NCBI GenBank assembly: GCA_014584575.1
Contig: JACTMP010000027.1
Span: forward strand, 62,001-126,000
From: Chloroflexota bacterium
GTDB taxonomy: Bacteria; Chloroflexota; Anaerolineae; Promineifilales; Promineifilaceae
Direction of reading: 5' to 3'
DNA: 64,000 nt
Of the stretch, positions 33,137 through 40,654 are shown piece by piece. The notes below the pieces were generated by a model, which was not told the DNA's origin, did not search any database, and saw nothing but the letters and a program-made list of their open reading frames with translations. The first letter of the stretch is position 1, and every line of letters starts with the position of its first letter. The position numbers were made by a program, and so were the translations under genes.

Positions 33137-33178
33137 ACAAGGTGACAAGGTGACATCTGACAAGGTGACAAAAATGTC
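33137..33178. repeat. ACAAGGTG-type short-period repeat
   Basis: Units GACAAGGT, GACAAGGT, GACATCT, GACAAGGT, GACAAAAATGTC at an 8-bp period, between the toxin gene and the convergent ATPase. Confidence 0.7.
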
Positions 33179-33217
33179 AGATTATGACCGTTGCCAGTAT
33201 AGACAATACGGCCGTCA

Positions 33218-34111
33218 TCACATCAATGAATTTGCCCGGATGCGTTCCAGCATCAGGCGGGCGGTTTCACCGCTGACGCGCTCAATGTCGTCCTGGTATT
33301 TGAGGATGACGCCCAGGGTTTCATTGACCACATCTATGCTTAACGCCTGCTGATCCAGCGCCACCAGTGCCGCCGTCCAGTCCAGCGTCTCGGCCACACC
33401 GGGGATTTTGTACAGGTCGGCTTCGCGCAGTTCTTGAATGAAGGCCGTCACCTGCCGTGCCAGCATCTCCGGGGCGTGCGGCACTCTGGCACGCACGATG
33501 TCATACTCTTTCTCAAACGTGGGGTAGTCAATCCAGTAATAGAGGCAGCGCCGTTTGAGGGCGTCATGCACTTCGCGGGTGCGGTTAGAGGTGAGGATGA
33601 CGACCGGTTTGTGCCGCGCTTTCAGGGTGCCAATTTCGGGGATGGTGACTTGAAAATCGGAGAGGATTTCCAGCAGGAAGGCTTCAAACTCTTCGTCGCT
33701 GCGGTCAATTTCATCAATGAGCAGCACAGGGCGGTGGGTGCGCGATTCTTCGATGGCTTGCAGCAACGGCCGTTTCAACAAATAGTCCGCGCCAAATAAC
33801 TCCCCTTCTGTGGCCTTTTCGCCGCGTGATTCCAGCAGGCGAATGTGCAGCATTTGCCGGGTATAGTTCCATTCGTAGACGGCATTGTTGATGTCCAGCC
33901 CTTCGTAACATTGCAGCCGGATCAGGTCGGTTTGCAGCAGGTCGGCCAGTGTTTTGGCAATTTCCGTCTTGCCTACGCCCGGTTCCCCTTCCAGGAACAA
34001 CGGCCGTTCCAATTTCAATGCCAGGTAAGCGGCCGTGGCCAATCCCCGGTCGGCAATATAAAAGCGCCCCTTGAGCACATTTTGCAGTTCATCTATTGAG
34101 CCAATTTCCAT
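33218..34111 (-). CDS. CoxD-like MoxR AAA+ ATPase
   Basis: 297 residues. Walker A 'GEPGVGKTEIAK', Walker B 'VLLIDEIDRSDEEFEAFLLE', and the segment 'IRLQCYEGLDINNAVYEWNY' that marks the CoxD branch of MoxR ATPases. CoxD, with CoxE and CoxF/XdhC, helps insert the sulfurated Mo-Cu centre into aerobic CO dehydrogenase-type enzymes. CoxE-like and XdhC genes occur 26-29 kb away (59929 and 62759) rather than beside it. Upstream it is separated from the MFS gene by 41 bases. Confidence 0.85.
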   Translation of the reverse strand: MEIGSIDELQNVLKGRFYIADRGLATAAYLALKLERPLFLEGEPGVGKTEIAKTLADLLQTDLIRLQCYEGLDINNAVYEWNYTRQMLHIRLLESRGEKATEGELFGADYLLKRPLLQAIEESRTHRPVLLIDEIDRSDEEFEAFLLEILSDFQVTIPEIGTLKARHKPVVILTSNRTREVHDALKRRCLYYWIDYPTFEKEYDIVRARVPHAPEMLARQVTAFIQELREADLYKIPGVAETLDWTAALVALDQQALSIDVVNETLGVILKYQDDIERVSGETARLMLERIRANSLM

Positions 34112-34152
34112 GACGAGACTTCCTCACTGTCTGTGAAAGTTCCTATCGGATA

Positions 34153-35412
34153 TTATGGTATAGGTTTCGGCTGGCGCACCAACGGCCGTGACACGGCATA
34201 AAAAGCCACAAACCCCAGCAAACTAACGGAGAATAACAATCCCACCCCACTCACGGCCGTCATGCCCGCACGCTCAAATAGTACACCTGTCGCCAATCCG
34301 GCCACACCGGCCGCCGACGCCACCAGCATTTCACTGGCGCCCTGAGCACGTGGCCGTTCGCGGGCAGCCAGCGAATCAGTGAGCAGAGACGACCCGGCAA
34401 TAAAACAAAAATTCCAGCCCAAGCCCAACAAAAAGAGGGCGATGGCTAATGGCAGCACGGCCGTAGACAATGGCGTTAACATGCTGGCGAGGATCAAGAC
34501 AAAACCGCCGGCCACAATCAAGGGGACACGGCCGTAACGGTCAATCAACCAGCCGGTTACGCCAGACAAGGCAAACATGCCAAACGTATGGGCGCTAATA
34601 ACAAAAGAGATAGGCCCCGCTTCGTGGGCGTGATGGCTCATATGGAGAGGCGTAATCACCATCAACATCGCCATCACCAACTGACCAATCGTGAGGGCAG
34701 CCACAGCCAGGATAATCGCCGGCTGTTGGAAAATGTTGGCTAACGGCCGTGCCGGAACCTGGATCGTCGCTTGTTGTTCTTCCACCTCAATGGCCGCGCC
34801 AATCTCCTTTGGGTCTGGGCGCAAAAACAACATCGTGATCACCAATCCCAACGCATACAGGCCAATACCCACCAGAAACGGCCCGGTCGCAGCGGCAAAC
34901 CCGCTCGTCACTGCCGCCGCCTGGGAAGGGGCCACCAGCGCCGGCCCCAAAACCGCGCCCACCGTCCCGGCAAATACCAGCAACCCAATGACTTTGGCCC
35001 GCCTGTCGGCCACATAGATTTCGGCGGCAATGTAACGGCTCTGGTCGCTGCCTGCCCGCCCCATGCCCATGAGGATGGCCCCCACACAAAACAGAGCAAA
35101 AGAACCGACACCGATAGCGTAAACGGCCGTTATGCTGCCCACCACCCCCAATCCAAACCCGGCTGACAGGCCAATCCGCCGTCCCGCCCGATCCAGCAGC
35201 AGCCCAATGGGGTAAGCCGCCGCCGCCCGCCCCAGCAGAGTCAACGTACTGGGAATACCGGCCATCGCATCACTACCGCTCAGATCGGCAGCTACAATGG
35301 CCATCAGCGTAAAGGTGGCAATCATCGCCGCCGCAAACAGACTTTGACCAACAAAAAGCGTCACCGTAAGACGCTGACGTGTAGATTCTTGTCCAGAGCT
35401 TGGGGTTAACAT
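34153..35412 (-). CDS. MFS transporter
   Basis: 419 residues with about 12 transmembrane helices in two halves and a cytoplasmic loop after helix 6 ('RPDPKEIGAAIEVEEQQATI'). Motifs such as 'GLLLDRAGRRIGLSAGFGLG' (G-x3-D-RxGRR) after helix 2 and 'GVTGWLIDRYGRVPLIVAGG' in the second half are standard for drug/small-molecule exporters of the family. The substrate is not predictable. It ends 41 bases before the CoxD-like gene and may share its transcript. Confidence 0.85.
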   Translation of the reverse strand: MLTPSSGQESTRQRLTVTLFVGQSLFAAAMIATFTLMAIVAADLSGSDAMAGIPSTLTLLGRAAAAYPIGLLLDRAGRRIGLSAGFGLGVVGSITAVYAIGVGSFALFCVGAILMGMGRAGSDQSRYIAAEIYVADRRAKVIGLLVFAGTVGAVLGPALVAPSQAAAVTSGFAAATGPFLVGIGLYALGLVITMLFLRPDPKEIGAAIEVEEQQATIQVPARPLANIFQQPAIILAVAALTIGQLVMAMLMVITPLHMSHHAHEAGPISFVISAHTFGMFALSGVTGWLIDRYGRVPLIVAGGFVLILASMLTPLSTAVLPLAIALFLLGLGWNFCFIAGSSLLTDSLAARERPRAQGASEMLVASAAGVAGLATGVLFERAGMTAVSGVGLLFSVSLLGFVAFYAVSRPLVRQPKPIP

Positions 35413-35448
35413 GACCGTAATCTAACAAAGATACCGGCAGCAAGCAAA

Positions 35449-35480
35449 AAAATAGCCCTATCGAATGATAGGGCTATTTT
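35449..35480 (-). terminator. Intrinsic terminator of pilin copy 2
   Basis: Arms 35449-35462 and 35467-35480 (AAAATAGCCCTATC type), 4-base loop, with an A-run on the plus strand giving a U-run for minus-strand transcripts. Confidence 0.9.
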
Positions 35481-35502
35481 CACTAATGAGTGTGAAACAG
35501 GT

Positions 35503-35652
35503 TTACTGTAGACCGTTGGTGATACGGCTGAAAACGTTACCAATCTGCGGGCCGAGCAGGGTGAGGATTGCGATAACGACCACGGCGACCAGCACCAATA
35601 CCAGCGCGTACTCTACCAAACCTTGTCCATCTTCACGGTGTAAAAACAACAT
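35503..35652 (-). CDS. flp: Flp/Fap-type pilin, copy 2
   Basis: 49 residues, identical in protein sequence to the copy at 35867-36016. The prepilin site fits G/xxxxEY: cleavage after Gly9, then QGLVEY, leaving a 40-residue mature pilin that is almost all one hydrophobic helix ('ALVLVLVAVVVIAILTLLG') with the Flp ending 'IGNVFSRITNGLQ'. Such pilins build tight-adherence (Tad) pili. None of the Tad assembly genes is in this window. GGAGG lies eight bases upstream of the ATG. The gene has its own promoter and terminator. Confidence 0.92.
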   Translation of the reverse strand: MLFLHREDGQGLVEYALVLVLVAVVVIAILTLLGPQIGNVFSRITNGLQ

Positions 35653-35696
35653 TTCTAAATACCTCCATTTATGAATAGATTAATAAGATAGTGCCT

Positions 35697-35725
35697 AGTC
35701 TAATCGGGATCAACTTCAAAATCAA
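35697..35725 (-). promoter_or_regulatory. Promoter of pilin copy 2
   Basis: Minus strand: TTGATT (35725-35720), 17-bp spacer, TAGACT (35702-35697). The same boxes, with a different spacer sequence, precede copy 1. Confidence 0.7.
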
Positions 35726-35812
35726 TAGCACTAAGGTCGTATATCCCCATGAATGTGGTCAGATGAACTGTAAGATTTACTTCTTTTGCAAACGTCTGGC
35801 AAAGCTGGCAAA

Positions 35813-35844
35813 AAAAAAGCCCTATCATTCGATAGGGCTTTTTT
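35813..35844 (-). terminator. Intrinsic terminator of pilin copy 1
   Basis: GCCCTATC (35819-35826), loop ATTC, GATAGGGC (35831-35838), flanked by A6-8 and T6. Near-identical to the terminator of copy 2. Confidence 0.92.
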
Positions 35845-35866
35845 CACTAATGAGTGCGGAACAGGT

Positions 35867-36016
35867 TTACTGCAGACCGTTGGTGATACGGCTGAAAACG
35901 TTACCAATCTGCGGGCCGAGCAGGGTGAGGATTGCAATGACGACCACAGCGACCAGTACCAATACCAGCGCATACTCTACCAAACCTTGTCCATCTTCAC
36001 GGTGTAAAAACAACAT
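35867..36016 (-). CDS. flp: Flp/Fap-type pilin, copy 1
   Basis: 49 residues, identical to copy 2 although the DNA differs at several silent sites (for example CTGCAG versus CTACAG before the stop). This points to either strong selection on the protein or gene conversion. Features are as for copy 2: Gly9 cleavage site, Glu14-Tyr15 and one transmembrane helix. It is transcribed divergently from the LuxR-type regulator gene 145 bp away, which makes that regulator a candidate controller. Confidence 0.92.
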   Translation of the reverse strand: MLFLHREDGQGLVEYALVLVLVAVVVIAILTLLGPQIGNVFSRITNGLQ

Positions 36017-36062
36017 TTCTAAATACCTCCATTCATAAATAGTGGATTGATAAGATGAGCGT

Positions 36063-36091
36063 AGTCTAACATGGGAATTGTTGTGAATCAA
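36063..36091 (-). promoter_or_regulatory. Promoter of pilin copy 1
   Basis: Minus strand: TTGATT (36091-36086), 17-bp spacer, TAGACT (36068-36063). Just upstream, the block ATAGCACTAAAGTCG (36091-36105) is also shared with the second copy (35725-35739, one difference), which may be an activator site. Confidence 0.7.
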
Positions 36092-36150
36092 TAGCACTAA
36101 AGTCGCATATGGTGGAAATTTCTGATGCAAGTTATAGAAAAAACCCATAA

Positions 36151-36156
36151 TATAAT
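36151..36156 (+). promoter_or_regulatory. -10 box of the LuxR-type gene, leaderless start
   Basis: TATAAT at 36151-36156 lies only five bases before ATG 36162, so transcription should begin at or next to the A of the start codon. No ribosome site is present. The -35 region is poor. Confidence 0.55.
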
Positions 36157-36161
36157 CGCCT

Positions 36162-36800
36162 ATGGTGGATCTACGACTTCTGATTGTGGCGGATGACCCC
36201 CTGGCGCGCGCCGGATTGAGCCTGATGCTGGCAAATGAGCCAGGGTGTGTGGTCATCAGCCAGATTAACAGCGCCGACGTGCATGATGAGTTGACCGATG
36301 CCCAACGGACAGACGTGATTGTCTGGGATGTTGGCTGGGAGTTAATCGAGCAGTTACCGGATTGGGTAGAACAAGAGATACCGGTGGTTGCCCTTTTGCC
36401 TACATTCCTGCCGGATGCAGGGCTTATTCGTTTGTTTTGGGAGGGGGGAATACGGGCGCTGCTGACCAGGGAATGTGATGGGATGACGCTGGCGGCGGCG
36501 GCGCACACGGCCGTTCACAACCTCACCGTTCTGGACAATGACCTGGCCGTGCTATTGCTGCCAGGAAATGAACGAGAAAGGGAAATAGTCACGGCCGTGC
36601 CCCAACCCCTCACCCCCCGCGAAACGGAAGTGCTGCACCTGCTGGCCGAAGGGCTGACCAACAAGGCCATTGCCCGCCAGCTTCACGTCAGCGAACATAC
36701 CGTCAAATTTCACGTCAACGCCATCATGGGCAAACTAAACGCCCAAAGCCGCACCGATGCCGTCGTCCGCGCCACGCGGCTGGGGTTGCTGGCCCTGTGA
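36162..36800 (+). CDS. NarL/LuxR-type response regulator
   Basis: 212 residues. An N-terminal receiver-like domain ('LRLLIVADDPLARAGLSLML', likely phosphoacceptor Asp in 'VIVWDVGWE') is followed by a GerE/LuxR helix-turn-helix ('LTPRETEVLHLLAEGLTNKA' and 'VSEHTVKFHVNAIMGKL'). The receiver is somewhat unusual: only two acidic residues near the start and no clear Lys in the expected final strand. It may therefore be an atypical, perhaps phosphorylation-independent regulator. It is divergent from the pilin genes. The transcript appears leaderless. Confidence 0.85.
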   Translation: MVDLRLLIVADDPLARAGLSLMLANEPGCVVISQINSADVHDELTDAQRTDVIVWDVGWELIEQLPDWVEQEIPVVALLPTFLPDAGLIRLFWEGGIRALLTRECDGMTLAAAAHTAVHNLTVLDNDLAVLLLPGNEREREIVTAVPQPLTPRETEVLHLLAEGLTNKAIARQLHVSEHTVKFHVNAIMGKLNAQSRTDAVVRATRLGLLAL

Positions 36801-36856
36801 ACGTAACCCGTTATCCGTGATCTGTAGTCTGATTACGGTTCACGGATTACGGCTCA
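36801..36856. repeat. GATTACGG-type short repeat
   Basis: CGTTATCCGTGATC followed by GATTACGGTTCACGGATTACGG, loosely inverted, between the convergent LuxR and ABC genes. Confidence 0.5.
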
Positions 36857-38677
36857 CACATTCCCATTCCCCCCGTACTGCCGCTGGTACAAGTCACGGT
36901 AGAGGCCAGATTGAGCCATTAACTCATCGTGGTTGCCTTGTTCCACGATACGGCCGTCTGCCAACACACAAATCACATCCGCATTGCGAATGGTGCTCAG
37001 CCGGTGGGCGATGACGATGGCGGTACGGCCGTGCATCAATCGCTCCAATGCCTGCTGGATCAACACCTCCGTCACCGTGTCCACGCTGGCAGTGGCCTCG
37101 TCCAGCATCAGGATGCGCGGGTTCACCAACGCAGCGCGGGCAATGCACAGCAATTGCCGCTGCCCCACCGACAAATTCACTGCCCCCTCCAGAATTTTGG
37201 TGTCATACCCATCGGGCAGCGCGGCGATGAATTCGGCGGCGTTTGCCAGTGCGGCGGCGGCTTGCACTTCCTCCAGTGTTGCTTCGGCCCGGCCAAAGCG
37301 GATGTTGTCGGCGATGCTGCCCGCAAAGAGGAACGGGTCTTGCGGCACCAGGCCAAACTGCCGGTGCAGGGAAGCCTGGGTTACGGTGCGCACATCCAGG
37401 CCATCAATGGTGACACGGCCGTCGCTGGCATCATAAAAACGGGCGATGAGATTGGCGATGGTAGTTTTGCCGGCCCCCGTTGGCCCCACCAGGGCCACCG
37501 TCTGTCCTGGGGCGATGGAGAGCGAAACGTCGTGCAAAATCTCCGGGCTGTCGGCGCGGTAGCGAAAGGAGACGTTTTCGAGTTCAATCGCGCCGGTCAC
37601 GGCGGGCATTTCGGCGGCGTCGGGGGCATCTACTACATCAGGTTGGGTGGCCAGCAGTTTGAGCACTTGCTCCCCGCCGGCCATGGCGGACTGCATGGTA
37701 GTGTAGATGCGGCTGAGTTCCTGGATGGGCTGGAAAAAGCGGGTGACATAGGCGATGAAGGCGACCATGATGCCCAGCGTCACCTGGTCGGCGGCTACCG
37801 CCCGCCCGCCAAAGTAGAGGACAACGGCCGTCGCCAGCACCCCCAAAAACTCAATCGTCGGTAGAAAAATGAATGAGAGCCGCATCGCTTCCACGTGGGC
37901 GCGGCGGTTGGCGTCGTTGACCTCGTCGAACTGGTTTTCCACGGCCGTTTCCTGGGCAAACGCCTGGATCACCCGCATCCCGTTGATGTTTTCGGCCAGA
38001 TTACCCACCAGTGCCGCTACCCGTTTGCGCGTGAGGCGGAAGACGCCCTGGGCGCTGCGCGAAAACCAGATGGTTGCCAGTACCATCAGCGGCAGTACGG
38101 CAAAGGTGTACAGCGCCAACTGCGGACTCATGGAGAGCATGATGGCGATGATGCCCACCAACACCAGCAAATCGCCGATGAGGGTGATGAGGCCCTGCGT
38201 CAGCAGGTCGTTGATGGCGGCCACGTCGTTGATGACGCGGGAGACGGTGACGCCGATAATGGTGCGGTCGTGGTAGCTGAGGGAGAGGCGCTGCAAATGG
38301 GCAAACAGGGTGGCGCGTACATCCGCCAGCACCCGCTGCGAGACCCAGCCCAGGTAATACTCCTGCCCGGCGGTGGTGATGTACAGCCCCAGGTAACAGA
38401 CGGCAATGATAATTGCCAGGCGCGTCAGCCCGGCGGTGTCGCCAATGGCGATGTGTTCGTCAATGGCAATTTTGATCAGGTAGGGGGTGAGCAGGGTAAA
38501 GCCGGTGGCAAAGAGCATGAAGAGGATGGCGGCGAGCATTTTGCGGCGATACGGCCGTACAAAGACCAGCATCCCCTTCACCACACCCTTGTCAAAGTAA
38601 CGGCCGTCCTTTGGTTCCTGCCCAAACTGTTCAATGGCGCTGCGGGGGCCGATGCCGGGACTGAAACTAAAACTCAT
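36854..38677 (-). CDS. ABC exporter half-transporter A (fused permease-ATPase)
   Basis: 607 residues: six transmembrane helices (about 40-320) then an ATPase domain with Walker A GPTGAGKTT, signature NLSVGQRQ and Walker B LMLDEATASVD. The catalytic Glu is present but the signature has Val in place of the second position Gly (LSVGQ for LSGGQ). The partner protein encoded just upstream (38864-40630) shows the opposite defect. ATG 38677 is preferred over a TTG nine codons earlier. GGAGA lies ten bases upstream. It is probably a heterodimeric multidrug or lipid exporter. Confidence 0.88.
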   Translation of the reverse strand: MSFSFSPGIGPRSAIEQFGQEPKDGRYFDKGVVKGMLVFVRPYRRKMLAAILFMLFATGFTLLTPYLIKIAIDEHIAIGDTAGLTRLAIIIAVCYLGLYITTAGQEYYLGWVSQRVLADVRATLFAHLQRLSLSYHDRTIIGVTVSRVINDVAAINDLLTQGLITLIGDLLVLVGIIAIMLSMSPQLALYTFAVLPLMVLATIWFSRSAQGVFRLTRKRVAALVGNLAENINGMRVIQAFAQETAVENQFDEVNDANRRAHVEAMRLSFIFLPTIEFLGVLATAVVLYFGGRAVAADQVTLGIMVAFIAYVTRFFQPIQELSRIYTTMQSAMAGGEQVLKLLATQPDVVDAPDAAEMPAVTGAIELENVSFRYRADSPEILHDVSLSIAPGQTVALVGPTGAGKTTIANLIARFYDASDGRVTIDGLDVRTVTQASLHRQFGLVPQDPFLFAGSIADNIRFGRAEATLEEVQAAAALANAAEFIAALPDGYDTKILEGAVNLSVGQRQLLCIARAALVNPRILMLDEATASVDTVTEVLIQQALERLMHGRTAIVIAHRLSTIRNADVICVLADGRIVEQGNHDELMAQSGLYRDLYQRQYGGNGNV

Positions 38678-38702
38678 GCGTTCATTTTCTCCATAAAAAA
38701 TC

Positions 38703-38742
38703 AAAGATTGCGCAGATTACGCAGATAAGAAAATCTGTGAAA
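38703..38742. repeat. AATCTGTG-type short repeat
   Basis: AGATTGCGCAGATTACGCAGAT followed by AAATCTGTGAAATC, between the two ABC genes, similar to 24339-24381 and 49899-49985. Confidence 0.55.
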
Positions 38743-38863
38743 TCCTTCGATTAGCTCAGGACAAGAAATTGAGGAGTTGGGCATCCTCAGATGCCCAACC
38801 GTTCGCATCTGAGGATGCGAACTCCTCTGGTGAAGCGATTTACTGGAACTGCATAATCTACGA

Positions 38864-40630
38864 TCACCCCATTTCTTCTTCTACTTGCATCTGCGTGGCG
38901 CAGATTTGCCGGTAGAGGGGGGAGGTGGCGAGCAGGGTGTTGTGGGTTCCCTGGGCGGCGATACGGCCGTGTGCCAGCAGCAGAATCAGGTCGGCGCGCT
39001 GCACGGTACTCAGGCGGTGGGCAATGACGAAGGTGGTGCGGCCGGCCATCAGCCGTTCCAACGCCTGCTGGATGAGCCGTTCCGTTTGCGTGTCTACGCT
39101 GGCGGTGGCGTCGTCCAGAATGAGGATGCGCGGGTCGGTGAGCAGGGCGCGGGCGATGGCTAACCGCTGCTTCTGCCCACCGGAGAGGGTGATGCCCCGT
39201 TCGCCGACGTAGGTATCGTAGCCGTTGGGCGTGGCCATGATGAAGTCGTGCGCCTGGGCGTCTTTGGCGGCCTGGATGATCTCCGCTTCGCTGGCGTCCG
39301 GGCGGCCAAAGGTGATGTTGTCGCGGATGGTGGCGGCGAAGAGCAGCGTGTCTTGCATGACGAAGCCGATCTGGCTGCGCAGGGAGTGGATGGTGGCTTG
39401 TTGGATGTCACGGCCGTCTACCGTAATGCACCCCGATGATGGTTCGTAGAAACGGGCCAGCAGGTTGATGATGGTGGATTTTCCGGAGCCGGTGGCACCG
39501 ATGAGGGCAACCATCTGGCCCGGTTCGGCCGTAAAGGTGACATGGTGTAACACGGAACGGTCGCCCTGGTAAGCGAAGGAAACGTCGTCAAATTGCACCT
39601 GCCCTTGCAGGCGGGGCAGGGGCACGGCCGTCGGGTCATCGGCGATTTCTACCGGCGCATCCAGGATGGCGAAGATGCGTTCGGCGGCGGAGGAGGCGAC
39701 GGCCAGGATGGGCACAATGCGCCCCATGAGGCGAATGGGACGTACCAGCATAGCCAGGTAGGTGGTGAAGGCGACCAATTCGCCCAATGTAAGCTGCCCC
39801 TGAATCACCAGCCAGCCGCCGTACCAGAAAATGAAGACGGTACCCCAATTGGCAATCATGTCCAGCATGGGGGCCTGGATAGCCTGTACGCGAGCGGATT
39901 CGGCGGAGAGGGTAAACCAGTGTTCGTTTTCGGCGTCAAATCGCTTCATTTCCGCCTGTTCCTGGGCGAATGCTTTGACGATGCGGGCGCCACGCAGGTT
40001 TTGTTCTAGCTGTGTGGTGAGGTTGCCCAATTGGTCTTGAATTTTGAATGAGAGGGGGCGGAACTGTCGCCCAAAACGGTAGGCGCGGTGCATGAGCAGG
40101 GGCAGGGTGAGCAGGATGAGGAAACCCAGGATGGGGTTCATCCAGAGCAAGATGACGGCCGTGAACAAGATCAACATGCTCCCTTCCACCAGCCGCAAAA
40201 TGGCCCGCCCCGTCAGGAAGCGGATGCGCTCTACGTCTTGCATGGCGCGGGAGAGGATTTGCCCACTTTCGCTGCGGTCGTGGAAGGAGAAGGAGAGGGT
40301 AGAGAGCTTTTGCAGCAGTTCGTGGCGCAGGTCATAGGCCACGTTTTGCGAGGCCAGTTCAGTCCATTGCCCCTGGTAGTAGATGAAGACGCCCTTGACC
40401 AGGGTGATGGCCAGCAGCAGTCCTGTCGCCCGGCCCAACAGCGCCAGGTCACCGCCATAAATGCCGTCGTCAATTCCCCAGCGGATAAGCTGTGGTGCGA
40501 AGACGTTGATTAAGTTGATGAGAACCATTGTGCCGTAGATGCCGAATTGGAGTTGGCTGTACGGCCGTAGATACCCCATGCTGCGCCAGAGCAATTGGGG
40601 ATCGCTTTGGGGCTTGTTTTGTGATGCCAT
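38864..40630 (-). CDS. ABC exporter half-transporter B (fused permease-ATPase)
   Basis: 588 residues with six transmembrane helices and an ATPase domain: Walker A GATGSGKST, signature TLSGGQKQR and Walker B LILDDATASVD. The signature is perfect but the catalytic Glu after Walker B is Asp. With the partner's LSVGQ this places both changes in one composite ATP site, the known design of heterodimeric exporters with one degenerate site. ATG 40630 chosen; a TTG two codons upstream is possible. The gene precedes half-transporter A on the same strand. Confidence 0.88.
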   Translation of the reverse strand: MASQNKPQSDPQLLWRSMGYLRPYSQLQFGIYGTMVLINLINVFAPQLIRWGIDDGIYGGDLALLGRATGLLLAITLVKGVFIYYQGQWTELASQNVAYDLRHELLQKLSTLSFSFHDRSESGQILSRAMQDVERIRFLTGRAILRLVEGSMLILFTAVILLWMNPILGFLILLTLPLLMHRAYRFGRQFRPLSFKIQDQLGNLTTQLEQNLRGARIVKAFAQEQAEMKRFDAENEHWFTLSAESARVQAIQAPMLDMIANWGTVFIFWYGGWLVIQGQLTLGELVAFTTYLAMLVRPIRLMGRIVPILAVASSAAERIFAILDAPVEIADDPTAVPLPRLQGQVQFDDVSFAYQGDRSVLHHVTFTAEPGQMVALIGATGSGKSTIINLLARFYEPSSGCITVDGRDIQQATIHSLRSQIGFVMQDTLLFAATIRDNITFGRPDASEAEIIQAAKDAQAHDFIMATPNGYDTYVGERGITLSGGQKQRLAIARALLTDPRILILDDATASVDTQTERLIQQALERLMAGRTTFVIAHRLSTVQRADLILLLAHGRIAAQGTHNTLLATSPLYRQICATQMQVEEEMG

Positions 40631-40654
40631 TGGCAAAGATTATAGGGGGGTTTT

